Shown: in pieces, positions 7,040-15,587 of the stretch | How the letters are laid out: the number at the start of each line of letters is the position of its first letter | How positions within the stretch are numbered: position 1 is the stretch's first letter | Assembly: GCA_035628645.1 (NCBI GenBank) | Contig: DASPJL010000041.1 | Span: forward strand, 1-25,540 | DNA length: 25,540 nt | DNA from: DASPJL01 sp035628645 | Lineage (GTDB): Bacteria; Bacteroidota; Bacteroidia; Cytophagales; Cyclobacteriaceae | Direction of reading: 5' to 3' | The notes under the pieces: model-generated | What the model saw: the letters and a program-made list of their open reading frames with translations, nothing else | Told to the model about the DNA's origin: nothing | The model's database searches: none | Made by a program: the position numbers and the translations under genes

Positions 7040-9052
7040 CTAATCTACTACAACAAATACGGGTCTTTCACTTACATTGATTGTAACCTTATTGTTTTTT
7101 ACAATCAAATAAGATTTTGCTCCATATATATTACCGGCTTTCATCTTTACCATAACAGCAGATTTGGATTTTTCAGGAAGGGTAAAAACATAATTATCAA
7201 CAATAATTCCATCACTGGTAGGACACCAAATGGCATATCCTTTTTTATTATTTTTTGAATGTCTGAACTCATAGATCCTGATATTTTCATTTCCTGAGGA
7301 TACCTCTTTAGAAAAGCGCATTCCGGCAAATGTGTTTTTTAATGTATATACATAATACCAGGAAGGTTTGGGGTACCATACGCCATGATTGCTTACTAGT
7401 CCTGAAGTGTTGAATTTAACACTACTTGTAGAATCAACGTCCCTCAGCATATACATGCATGCCCGGTCTACTCCGGCTGCCGCTAATTCAAGAAAAGACC
7501 TGACCAGCCACTGCGCCTGAACTTCTTTAGTAGAATAATCTCCTATAGAAGGAGCGCGCTGAGGTGACTTCGGATGTGTATCATATCCAAACTCAGTAAT
7601 CCAGACTTCCTTTCCGGGTAAATATTTGTTTCTGTAGTCAACGATCTCTTTAAGCTTTTCTTTAAGGTTTTCTTCCTCCGGACTGATGCCGATATTTCCT
7701 TTGGCCTGATCCTCTCCATCATTGCTATAATGATGAACATTGATAACGTCTGCCGGAAAGTTTCCATTCCGGTGATAATCCGCCCAGAATTTTATTGCTT
7801 TGATATAATCCAGGTCCAGTCTTGCTATTCCACCCATCACCATTTTAAAATCTGGGTCGGCATTTTTTACGCCAAGAGTTTTTCCCAGTTTTCCCTGGTG
7901 GCCATCATAGTCGGCACTTGCCATGGCCGCATATTCATAAGGAGAAAAATAGGGTTCTTTTCCCGCCCACCAGGCATCCTGTTCATTCCAGTTTTCTATA
8001 TATTGAAGCGTGTTTAACCCTGAAACCCTGGGCTGACCTGGCGCCAGCTTGAGCTTTTCATCTGCATGGACAACTTTTCCAAACCTTGCAACATATTGAA
8101 ATAAATGATCTGCATGTTCAGTGTAGGAGGAGGGATCTTCAGGATTTTCTCCCTTATCAATTGGTTTTGTTCCATACTTTTTACTGATCCAGTTTACACT
8201 TCCCTTAACTACGGGAGAAACAATGATGCCTTCCTTTTTTAGTTTGGAATAATAGTTATCGAAATTCCAGTTTTCCACTGATGGATTCCATGTGTTTTGA
8301 TTGTTGGGAAATCCCGGATAAGTAGATTCAGCGCCATATTTCTCATTTCCTTCGTCCCAGTTCCAGTTATGATATTCTCGCACCACTCCAGCCACTTTTA
8401 TTTTGTCGATAGGGTCATCTATAAAGGCATTTGTTCCTATAAATTGATCGATAGTAGGTTGTTGATGAGCAAGTAATACGGGTTCAGGTGTTTTCATTGC
8501 TCCAGTTGAAGACCCGTAAACGATAACCTCAACCGGAGCAATATGATTTGATACACTTATTCTGATGTACCTCGTTCTTGCATTTATAGGATGCGCATTC
8601 CATTTGTGATAGTTCTCCAACTTATCATTAAACTGTTCTTGCCACTGAAAGGGAGTTCCTGTGAAAACGGTTACACTGCCATGATCGAAGGTGTCGAAAA
8701 AATAGATTGCAGTTAAATGATGTTCTACCCCAAGATCTATTATAGCGTTTGCGGGAAAATACATTTCGCTCCATCCGGTTTCCCATTTTTTAGAAGGCGC
8801 TCCGCCAGAATTGTTTGCCGGGTCACCTGATTTTTCCTGCTCGTCTACGAGCATTCCGGCGTCGCCTTGCATAGTTTCTTTTATTATCATGGAGGGCGTT
8901 ATTCTTATTTTACCAGGACTGAAACTACTCCGACTTGTATTATTTTTTGGAGAAAAGAGGGTAGAATTAATTTTTTCAAAGTAGCTACTGGCAAATAAAC
9001 CCATGATTCCAATCACTATTATCAATACTATTATCTTGGATTTGAGCGTCAT
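7040..9052 (-). CDS. Secreted or anchored glycoside hydrolase-like protein
   Basis: 670 residues. An N-terminal hydrophobic segment (about 6-24) acts as signal peptide or anchor. Residues about 90-180 look like a discoidin/F5-8 C-type beta domain ('AIIDLGVEHHLTAIYFFDTF', 'TRYIRISVSNH'). A TIM-barrel-like region follows with two candidate catalytic glutamates in the classic clan GH-A spacing: E357 in 'IENWNEQD' (Asn-Glu, acid/base) and E487 in 'WITEFGYD' (nucleophile). 'DVINVHHYSNDG' fits the barrel strand in between, and a C-terminal beta domain ends the protein. I cannot assign a GH family number; resemblance is to GH39/GH5-type barrels. No type-9 sorting tail is obvious. It probably acts in the periplasm or at the surface on a plant or microbial polysaccharide. 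It stands alone. Confidence 0.75.
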   Translation of the reverse strand: MTLKSKIIVLIIVIGIMGLFASSYFEKINSTLFSPKNNTSRSSFSPGKIRITPSMIIKETMQGDAGMLVDEQEKSGDPANNSGGAPSKKWETGWSEMYFPANAIIDLGVEHHLTAIYFFDTFDHGSVTVFTGTPFQWQEQFNDKLENYHKWNAHPINARTRYIRISVSNHIAPVEVIVYGSSTGAMKTPEPVLLAHQQPTIDQFIGTNAFIDDPIDKIKVAGVVREYHNWNWDEGNEKYGAESTYPGFPNNQNTWNPSVENWNFDNYYSKLKKEGIIVSPVVKGSVNWISKKYGTKPIDKGENPEDPSSYTEHADHLFQYVARFGKVVHADEKLKLAPGQPRVSGLNTLQYIENWNEQDAWWAGKEPYFSPYEYAAMASADYDGHQGKLGKTLGVKNADPDFKMVMGGIARLDLDYIKAIKFWADYHRNGNFPADVINVHHYSNDGEDQAKGNIGISPEEENLKEKLKEIVDYRNKYLPGKEVWITEFGYDTHPKSPQRAPSIGDYSTKEVQAQWLVRSFLELAAAGVDRACMYMLRDVDSTSSVKFNTSGLVSNHGVWYPKPSWYYVYTLKNTFAGMRFSKEVSSGNENIRIYEFRHSKNNKKGYAIWCPTSDGIIVDNYVFTLPEKSKSAVMVKMKAGNIYGAKSYLIVKNNKVTINVSERPVFVVVD

Positions 9053-9497
9053 AGAGTAACGAAGGGCAAATAATTCAAAAAAATAAGGTATTTAATTTAC
9101 TTTAAAATTGGAGATAATGCAGCTAAAATAAAAGAAGGATATTTTTGAAGTTAATTTGATTGTAAAACTTCGTGTGGTGTTTTATAGAAAAAGCAAAACT
9201 TTTCACCACCCTCTTTAAATAAAATTGATACTGTGAACTCTCTTGAACTCGTAGTTATCCCTAAAACTCTTTTTCTTAAGAAATACCCTTTCTTATATAT
9301 TGCATCATTAAAAATTACAATGACTAAAAACTTATTTTATCTTCTTCAACCTCTACTCTTTGTCGCGAATTAGTGCAGCGAGCTGATTCTTAAGACCCTA
9401 TAGTCAGCTACTACCTGATTTTTATCTCCTTTTTTAAATGAGCAGCCTATTATAAATCACCAGGAGTCAATACCGCAACAAAAAAAATATTAACACC
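9053..9497. other. Intergenic region between divergent genes
   Basis: 445 bases without a credible gene, between the glycoside hydrolase (-) and the DMT transporter (+). It should hold both promoters, but no clear TAnnTTTG element was found. A 12-bp palindrome TTTCTTAAGAAA lies at 9272-9283, and short inverted arms AGCTGA / TCAGCT occur around 9380-9410. Neither is strong enough to call. Confidence 0.4.
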
Positions 9498-10388
9498 ATG
9501 AATAACAATTTGAAGGGATTTCTTTTGGTTTTTTTAGGGGCAATTTGTTTTTCTTCAAAAGCTATTATGATAAAACTGGCCTATCAGTTTGATGTAGATG
9601 CTTTGTCATTGCTTACATTAAGGATGGTTTTTGCCCTTCCTTTTTTTCTGATTGTAGCCTTTGTTAATAAAAGAAATGCCGTGCAGGAAGCTGTTTCGGG
9701 CAAAGATTATTTAAAGATTATCGGCCTTGGTTTGTTAGGATATTATACTGCCAGTATCCTTGATTTTATCGGTTTACAATATATTACCGCTGGATTGGAA
9801 AGATTAATATTGTTTATTTACCCAACCCTCGTTGTTCTTTTATCATTTGTTTTTTTCAAAAAGCCCATTAACAAAAACATTTATGTCGCTTTGTTGTTGA
9901 GCTATGTAGGTGTTGGAATAGTTTTTCTTGATGATTTGAGCATGAACAACAAAAGTATATTTTTAGGTACTGCACTTATTTTCGGAAGTGCGGTGACCTA
10001 TGCAGTTTATTTGGTTGGTACTGAAAGGTTAATTCCAAGAATTGGTTCTGTTCGGTTTACAGCCTATGCTATGATTGTGTCATCACTAGCGGTAATTGTA
10101 CATTTTTTAATAGTTCGTCCAGCTTCAATTTTAAGCTTTCCGGTGGAAATATACATTTATGGATTTTCTATCGCCATTATTGCTACGGTTATTCCCACAT
10201 TTATGATCACAGAGGGAATTAAACAAATCGGCGCTGGGAAGGCATCAATTATCGCCAGTATTGGTCCGATTACTACCATTACTATGGAGTATTTGATTTT
10301 ACATGAGCCTTTTACTGTATATGAGTTCATTGGAACAGTTCTGGTGATGGCAGGTGTTTTAATGGTAAGCCTCCAGAAACGTAGATAA
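9498..10388 (+). CDS. EamA/DMT-family transporter
   Basis: 296 residues, ten predicted membrane helices in two repeats of five, the standard size of the drug/metabolite transporter (EamA) family. The opening 'GFLLVFLGAICFSSKAIMIKLAY' and the end of repeat two, 'AGKASIIASIGPITTITMEYLILHEP', are typical. Members export amino acids, metabolites or drugs across the inner membrane; the substrate cannot be read from sequence. Starts at an ATG after a long AT-rich leader. The next gene (ABC-F) begins about 110 bases later with a possible own promoter. Family very likely, substrate unknown. Confidence 0.9.
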   Translation: MNNNLKGFLLVFLGAICFSSKAIMIKLAYQFDVDALSLLTLRMVFALPFFLIVAFVNKRNAVQEAVSGKDYLKIIGLGLLGYYTASILDFIGLQYITAGLERLILFIYPTLVVLLSFVFFKKPINKNIYVALLLSYVGVGIVFLDDLSMNNKSIFLGTALIFGSAVTYAVYLVGTERLIPRIGSVRFTAYAMIVSSLAVIVHFLIVRPASILSFPVEIYIYGFSIAIIATVIPTFMITEGIKQIGAGKASIIASIGPITTITMEYLILHEPFTVYEFIGTVLVMAGVLMVSLQKRR

Positions 10389-10487
10389 GATGAAATTTTA
10401 TTATCCACAAATGTGTTGATTACACATATTCATTCTTCGACATTCTTAAATCATTACTTTTTAACATTAATTCAAATCTATTTTTCC

Positions 10488-10495
10488 TAGTTTTG
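10488..10495 (+). promoter_or_regulatory. Possible -7 element before ABC-F gene
   Basis: TAGTTTTG matches the Bacteroidota -7 consensus TAnnTTTG, only 4 bases before the ATG. If used, the mRNA would be nearly leaderless. No good -33 element is seen, so this is weak. Confidence 0.25.
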
Positions 10496-10499
10496 CAAA

Positions 10500-12431
10500 A
10501 TGCTTTCAATAAATAACCTATCCTTTTATTTCGGTAGCAGACCGCTTTATGAGAATGTTTCCCTTCATATCAAACCCAAAGACAGAATTGGTCTGATAGG
10601 GGCAAACGGTACCGGAAAATCTACTTTATTAAGATTAATAGTTGGAGAATATCAACCTGATTCAGGCAATATTAGTAAAAGTAATGAGACATCCATAGGT
10701 TTCCTGAACCAGGACCTTCTGTCTTACCAAACTTCAGATAGTATACTTACTGTAGCCATGCAGGCTTTTGAAAAACAAAATGAACTTCAAAAGCAAATAG
10801 AGCATGTGCTTCATGAAATGGAAACCAATTACCGGGATGAATTGGTCGATAAGTTAACAAAATTGCAGGAGCATTTTGAAACGCTTGACGGCTATACCAT
10901 TCAGTCTAAAACAGAAGAAATACTTGAAGGATTAGGTTTTGCAACCAAAGACCTTCACCGACCACTAAAAGAATTTTCCGGGGGATGGAGAATGAGGGTG
11001 ATGTTGGCAAAGCTTCTTCTTCAAAAGCCTTCTTTGCTGATGCTTGATGAGCCAACCAACCACTTGGACCTTCCTTCTATTCAGTTTATAGAAAATTATC
11101 TAAGACAATATGAAGGTGCGATCATAGTGGTATCGCATGACAGGCAATTTCTGGACAATACAGTAAATATGATTGCCGAAGTATCTAATGCGGATATCAG
11201 TGTGTATGCTGGTAATTATTCTTTCTTTGAAGAAGAAAAAGCGTTAAGGAATGAAATTCAAAAAGGTGCTTTTGAAAATCAGCAATCTAAAATAAGGCAA
11301 ACGGAAAGGTTCATATCACGGTTTAAGGCTACTGCTTCCAAAGCCAAACAAGTTCAATCCAGGGTTAAGTCGTTAGGGCGGTTGGATATGATTGAAGACG
11401 TAGTGGATACCACTGCCAGAGTAAACTTTAAATTTAAATTCAATCAACATCCGGGAAGGCATATTATCCAACTAGATAATATTTCAAAATCATATGGTGA
11501 CCTTACTATTCTGAAAAATACCACCGTAAATATTGAAAGAGGCGATAAGATTGCATTGATCGGAGCAAACGGAAGAGGAAAGTCGACCTTATTGAGAATT
11601 ATTGCGGGAACTGAGCCAATTGAGGGTGAGAGAAAAGTAGGGCATAATGTGAACGAAGCTTTTTTTGCCCAACATCAGTTGGAAGCTTTGAATGTCAACA
11701 ATGAAATCCTGGAGGAGCTTAAACAAGCCGGTACGGCAAAATTAGAGGTAGAGCTTAGAACAGTTTTGGGCTGTTTTCTCTTTACCAATGAAGATGTTTT
11801 CAAAAAAATAAAAGTACTGTCGGGAGGGGAAAAATCAAGGGTGGCTTTAGCTAAAACTTTAATTTCCGAGGCTAATTTTCTTCTGCTCGATGAGCCTACC
11901 AATCACTTGGATATGATGTCTGTTAATATCCTGACGCAGGCTTTGCAACAATACGAAGGAAGCTTTGTGGTAGTGTCCCATGATCGTCACTTCTTTTCAC
12001 AAATAGCCAATAAGATCTGGTTTATTGAAGATTATCAGATTAAGGAATATCCTGGTACATATGCCGAATATGAAGTCTGGCAGGCAGAAAGACAAAGAGG
12101 ATCAAAAAATAATACTGCTCCACAACAAAAGGTGGCAGAAGTTCCCAAACTTAAGCCTCAGGTCAATAACAATGAGTCAAAAGAAATTCAAGGCAATTTA
12201 TCTAAAGTGTCAGGTCAGCTCAAGAAAATCGAGGAAGAGATAACACAAATGGAGAAGGAGAAAAAGCAACTGGAGGAGGAGATGGCCAAGCCTGATGTTT
12301 ATTCTAATTCAAAAAAATATCACGAAACGAATCAAAAATACTCGTCGATCGTTGAAAAATTGAATAATTCTCAGCAACATTGGGAAAACTTAGTACTTGA
12401 AATAGAGAACCTTGAAGCAAAACTTAAATGA
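10500..12431 (+). CDS. ABC-F family ATPase (ribosome-associated type)
   Basis: 643 residues with two ABC domains and no membrane segments. Domain 1 has Walker A 'GANGTGKST' (34-42), signature 'FSGGWRMR' (about 160) and Walker B 'LLMLDEPTNHLD'. Domain 2 has 'GANGRGKST' (about 355), 'LSGGEKSR' (about 440) and 'FLLLDEPTNHLD'. Between them lies the charged helical linker (about 235-320) that defines ABC-F proteins and reaches toward the ribosomal P-site tRNA. A C-terminal coiled coil (about 560-643, Glu/Lys/Gln-rich) is as in Uup/YheS-like members. Family members rescue or tune stalled ribosomes; some give antibiotic resistance, which nothing here proves. Its last 20 bases overlap the start of the DUF5103 gene, suggesting coupled translation. 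Confidence 0.93.
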   Translation: MLSINNLSFYFGSRPLYENVSLHIKPKDRIGLIGANGTGKSTLLRLIVGEYQPDSGNISKSNETSIGFLNQDLLSYQTSDSILTVAMQAFEKQNELQKQIEHVLHEMETNYRDELVDKLTKLQEHFETLDGYTIQSKTEEILEGLGFATKDLHRPLKEFSGGWRMRVMLAKLLLQKPSLLMLDEPTNHLDLPSIQFIENYLRQYEGAIIVVSHDRQFLDNTVNMIAEVSNADISVYAGNYSFFEEEKALRNEIQKGAFENQQSKIRQTERFISRFKATASKAKQVQSRVKSLGRLDMIEDVVDTTARVNFKFKFNQHPGRHIIQLDNISKSYGDLTILKNTTVNIERGDKIALIGANGRGKSTLLRIIAGTEPIEGERKVGHNVNEAFFAQHQLEALNVNNEILEELKQAGTAKLEVELRTVLGCFLFTNEDVFKKIKVLSGGEKSRVALAKTLISEANFLLLDEPTNHLDMMSVNILTQALQQYEGSFVVVSHDRHFFSQIANKIWFIEDYQIKEYPGTYAEYEVWQAERQRGSKNNTAPQQKVAEVPKLKPQVNNNESKEIQGNLSKVSGQLKKIEEEITQMEKEKKQLEEEMAKPDVYSNSKKYHETNQKYSSIVEKLNNSQQHWENLVLEIENLEAKLK

Positions 12432-13737
12432 CAGCCTTAAGATTTTAATATTTTTCTTATCAGGCATAACGATTTTTACCTCCTGTGTACCCCTGGCACC
12501 GCAGAGTAGCAGTACTTCAGTTTCTAAGGAACTCCATTATGAAAATCATGTTTATGAGGAGGGTATAAAATCAGTTACTCTATATCCGTATACCGGAAAT
12601 CAAAGAGATTTATTGCTTTCAACGGCTATTCCCCTGTCTCAGGAAACGCCTTTACAGCTTTCTTTTGATGAACTTTCTTCGGAAAGCCAATCTTATTATG
12701 TAAAAGTGATTCTTTGTAATGCCAACTGGACACCCTCACAAGTATCATCTATAGATTACATCGATCAGTTTAACGAGCTGTTAATTACGGATTATGAACT
12801 TTCAGTAGCAACAAAAGTTCCTTATACCAATTACAGGGTGAATATTCCCAGGGTTAAAGTGCCAGGTAACTATTTAATAAAGGTATATAGGAATAAAAAC
12901 GAAGATGATCTGATCCTGACAAGAAGATTTATGGTCTATTCTGAGCAGGTACAACTGAATACAAATGTAGGATTTTCAAGTGTAGTAAGCTTTCGGGATT
13001 TAAATCAACAATTAAACCTTTCCATCAACTTCAGGAATTTTGAATTAATTAATCCTATGGAAAATGTGAAAGTGATGATCAGGCAAAATCAGCGATGGGA
13101 TAATGTAATTTATTTGAAGCCTTCCTTTGTAACCGTTGGTTCAAATACCATTGAATATAATTACTTTAACCTGGAAAATAATTTCAGTGGCGGAAATGAA
13201 TTCAGAGCTTTTGATTTAAGGTCTGTTACTTTTCCGGGGTTAAATGTTGCCAGGATCGTAAATACGCCTGCCATAAAAGAGGCTTTTTTAGCTATTGATA
13301 AATCCCGAAAGGGGCAAGCTTACAGCTTAGTTCCTGATATAAATGGGAAATTCATTGTGGATAATTATGATTTCAATTCTGACTCTACCAGTGGATCTGA
13401 ATATTTGGATGTTAACTTTAGCCTTGAGTCACCTCGATTGGAACAGGATGTTTTTATTGTCGGGGCACTAACCAATTGGACTTTGTCACCGAAAAATAAA
13501 ATGGCCTATAATGTGGAAAATGGCCGCTACGAGGGGAAATTGTTATTGAAACAAGGCTGGTATAATTATGCTTACGGCGTATCATCTCCCAATGGAAAGA
13601 TAAATACAACCCCTTTCGAAGGAAGTCATTTTGAAACGGAAAATGAGTACGAAATCTTTGTATACTACAGACCAGTCGGGAGCAGAACAGACCTTATAAT
13701 AGGCTACTACTATATAGATCATAACCTAAGAAAGTAG
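12412..13737 (+). CDS. DUF5103 family protein, probable lipoprotein
   Basis: 441 residues. Recognised as the Bacteroidota DUF5103 family from the N-terminal 'VYEEGIKSVTLYP', the central 'VSFRDLNQQLNLSI', and the C-terminal 'NWTLSPKNKMAYN..NGRYEGKLLLKQGWYNYAYG', which resembles a carbohydrate-binding/Ig-like beta fold. The N-terminus has a hydrophobic stretch ending 'TIFTSC', a plausible lipobox (Cys25), so an envelope location is likely. No in-frame ATG fits; the start appears to be TTG at 12412, 20 bases inside the ABC-F gene. Function of the family is not known to me. Its stop lies only 2 bases from the stop of the convergent cas6 gene, with no terminator between. Confidence 0.85.
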   Translation: MKQNLNDSLKILIFFLSGITIFTSCVPLAPQSSSTSVSKELHYENHVYEEGIKSVTLYPYTGNQRDLLLSTAIPLSQETPLQLSFDELSSESQSYYVKVILCNANWTPSQVSSIDYIDQFNELLITDYELSVATKVPYTNYRVNIPRVKVPGNYLIKVYRNKNEDDLILTRRFMVYSEQVQLNTNVGFSSVVSFRDLNQQLNLSINFRNFELINPMENVKVMIRQNQRWDNVIYLKPSFVTVGSNTIEYNYFNLENNFSGGNEFRAFDLRSVTFPGLNVARIVNTPAIKEAFLAIDKSRKGQAYSLVPDINGKFIVDNYDFNSDSTSGSEYLDVNFSLESPRLEQDVFIVGALTNWTLSPKNKMAYNVENGRYEGKLLLKQGWYNYAYGVSSPNGKINTTPFEGSHFETENEYEIFVYYRPVGSRTDLIIGYYYIDHNLRK

Positions 13738-13739
13738 TA

Positions 13740-14534
13740 TTAAAAGAAGTATTTCTCAGTTTTTCTTTCCGTACCTAAAGTAGCCAGGTCTACCATTCCG
13801 AATCCCCTGTCGGCAAATATTCCCAGACCACAATTATAGAGGAAATACTGAACTTCAGGAGCAGCATACAATGTGAAAGGAAAAGTATATCCTCTTACCT
13901 CGTACTTATTGTCTTCTAAAGGAATGGTATAAATCCGTGCAAACTTCTTTTCCTCTGATTTTATTTTGTTCAAGTACTCTTTATCCGGAACTATCTGGAA
14001 TTTGAAAAACGAAGCAATTTGTTCATTGCTATAAACTCCCGATTTTTCCATTCTGATCATTGTAGAGTCATACAACAAATCTGAAAACAGATCATTGTCC
14101 GGAAGAATAAATCCTTTGGGATTGTGAGTTTGAGAAATACATGGATTTATGATAACAATAGGAGAAATACATACATATTTAACCGCATCACCTAATGCCA
14201 CAGCTTCCTCTTTTTCTACCGATAATGGAGACAATATCAATTCACCTAATCTAACCGTTTCATTCTTGAAAAGGTTGAATAGGAAGTGATCTATAAATTC
14301 CTGGCTGGGACTAGACAAAACAAGCGTTGTTTTTTGGGACGTATAATGTAATCCCTTTTTGCTTATTTTGGTTTGACCCTTAAGCCCTGAAAAATTATAG
14401 AAGGGGTATTCTATGAAACTCTTCTCCATTCCTCCAGCTAAAGTTTCCTTTATAAAATCTGTCAGAATATTTTGATGATGAAATGGGAGAATCGCACCCC
14501 TGTTTTTTACCGAAAAAATTATCCTTACCCTCAA
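13740..14534 (-). CDS. cas6: Stand-alone Cas6-type CRISPR endoribonuclease
   Basis: 264 residues, normal Cas6 length. The N-terminal RAMP fold opens 'MRVRIIFSVKNRGAILPFHHQ'-like: beta strand, then 'LPFHHQ' before helix 1, close to 'PYNHQ' of archaeal Cas6. The second RAMP half ends in 'GLGIFADRGFG' (236-246), an exact GhGx5GhG glycine-rich loop, the Cas6 hallmark. The middle 'VKYVCISPIVI' also matches the family. Cas6 cuts the repeat RNA of CRISPR precursors. No array and no other cas gene is in the window, so this copy is an orphan here. Start is TTG at 14532-14534, since a stop codon lies two codons upstream. H19/H20 are the only early histidines; a His matching the archaeal catalytic position near residue 46 is not apparent. 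It lies downstream of ftsE on the same strand after 124 bases. Confidence 0.85.
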   Translation of the reverse strand: MRVRIIFSVKNRGAILPFHHQNILTDFIKETLAGGMEKSFIEYPFYNFSGLKGQTKISKKGLHYTSQKTTLVLSSPSQEFIDHFLFNLFKNETVRLGELILSPLSVEKEEAVALGDAVKYVCISPIVIINPCISQTHNPKGFILPDNDLFSDLLYDSTMIRMEKSGVYSNEQIASFFKFQIVPDKEYLNKIKSEEKKFARIYTIPLEDNKYEVRGYTFPFTLYAAPEVQYFLYNCGLGIFADRGFGMVDLATLGTERKTEKYFF

Positions 14535-14556
14535 TTTCTAGATTAAAAAAAATATA

Positions 14557-14585
14557 CAACTATAGGTTATAACATTTAATGCAAA
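14557..14585 (-). promoter_or_regulatory. Possible cas6 promoter
   Basis: On the minus strand TTTG (14585-14582), a 17-base spacer, then TATAGTTG (14564-14557), one mismatch from TAnnTTTG. It lies about 22 bases before the TTG start. If real, cas6 is not only read through from ftsE. Weak to moderate. Confidence 0.35.
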
Positions 14586-14658
14586 AGAAGGTTCATTTTT
14601 TAAAAAGAAAAAGAGGAAAATCGCTTAAGATAATACATTATGGGCTATTGTGTAAAAT

Positions 14659-15366
14659 TTACCTATTATGAAAGTCGATCTTTTCAAGATTCGAGTCCAA
14701 AACTTTCTGATTCTCACACTTAATAACCCTGGAAGGGAAGTTTTCAAGAAAGGAATAATTATGTGTAGCCATGAAAATTGCCGTTCCACTATTGTTGATT
14801 TCCTGGAAAATTTTCATTATTTCAAAAGAAACTCCCGGGTCAAGGTTTCCCGTAGGCTCATCGGCGATCAATAAAAGCGGCTCATTTATCAGTGCTCGCG
14901 CAATTACGACCCGTTGTTGTTCCCCACCGGAAAGCTGATGAGGCATTTTATTTGCCACAGATCCGAGCCCAACACTCATTAGCACTTCTGCCTGACGTTG
15001 TTTCATTTTCGAGCTGTCATTCCATCCGGTGGCTTTCATTACAAAAAAAAGATTTTCAGCAATTGTACGATCATACAACAGCTGAAAATCCTGGAATATG
15101 ATTCCCAATTTTCTTCTCAGAAAGGGGACTTTAGATCTTTTAAGATCCCGTAGTTGAAAACCGGCAACCATTCCTTCACCCATTTTTAGAGGAAGGTCGG
15201 CATAAAGGGTTTTTAATAAAGAAGATTTACCACTTCCTGTCCGTCCGATCATGTAAACAAACTCACCTTTGTTTATTTCAAAATTTACTTCTTTAAGGAT
15301 GGTATTGCCTTCCTGGAAAACGGAAGCATTTTTTACGCTTACTATCGGATCAGAAGAAAATGTCAT
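14659..15366 (-). CDS. ftsE: Cell-division ABC ATPase FtsE
   Basis: 235 residues, one ABC domain: Walker A 'GRTGSGKS' (41-48), Q-loop Q92 in 'GIIFQDFQLL', signature 'LSGGEQQR' (145-152), Walker B 'LLLIADE' followed by 'PTGNLD', and H-loop H202 in 'MATHN'. The pattern (GRTGSGKSSLLKTLYAD, IFQDFQLL) is that of FtsE, which with the membrane protein FtsX regulates peptidoglycan hydrolases at the division site. No ftsX lies beside it, as is common in Bacteroidota. Its ATG overlaps by one base the stop of a 69-residue ORF (TAATG), so translation is probably coupled. A LolD/MacB-type ATPase is the main alternative. Confidence 0.87.
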   Translation of the reverse strand: MTFSSDPIVSVKNASVFQEGNTILKEVNFEINKGEFVYMIGRTGSGKSSLLKTLYADLPLKMGEGMVAGFQLRDLKRSKVPFLRRKLGIIFQDFQLLYDRTIAENLFFVMKATGWNDSSKMKQRQAEVLMSVGLGSVANKMPHQLSGGEQQRVVIARALINEPLLLIADEPTGNLDPGVSFEIMKIFQEINNSGTAIFMATHNYSFLENFPSRVIKCENQKVLDSNLEKIDFHNR

Positions 15367-15575
15367 TATTCGAAAGTCAAAGGTTGAAGTTTACCAAAGG
15401 GTAATTCCTTAATTAAATTTTCAAGGGCTTGCTCTTTTCCGGCAAGCCCGTATTTTTCAAGATTTTTAACAGGACGATCTGCCCTGAAATAGGCTATTAG
15501 TACAAAATTTTCATTCCTCAATTGAATATAATCAGGAATTTTTGCTTTTCCTTTTACTTTAATTATATAAATCAA
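15366..15575 (-). CDS. Small conserved-looking protein coupled to ftsE (69 aa)
   Basis: Not recognised as a named family. 69 residues starting 'MIYIIKVKGKAKIPDYIQL' and ending 'GKLQPLTFE'. The alternation of beta-type stretches ('NFVLIAYFRA') and an amphipathic helix ('GKEQALENLIKELPF') suggests a small alpha/beta domain. It begins 12 bases after the fsa/tal stop and ends with TAATG overlapping the ftsE start, so it is firmly embedded in a fsa-ORF-ftsE operon. This spacing, rather than any motif, is the main support. No membrane segment or signal peptide. A link to FtsE function is only a guess from coupling. Confidence 0.78.
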   Translation of the reverse strand: MIYIIKVKGKAKIPDYIQLRNENFVLIAYFRADRPVKNLEKYGLAGKEQALENLIKELPFGKLQPLTFE

Positions 15576-15587
15576 GGCAATAATAAT

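Noticed and set aside
9272..9283. Palindrome TTTCTTAAGAAA as operator
   Set aside because: Twelve-base AT-rich palindromes are expected by chance in such DNA, and no regulator gene is adjacent.
14680..14702. tRNA-like 'ATTCGAGTCC' string
   Set aside because: It resembles a T-arm end by chance; no cloverleaf forms around it and it lies inside ftsE.
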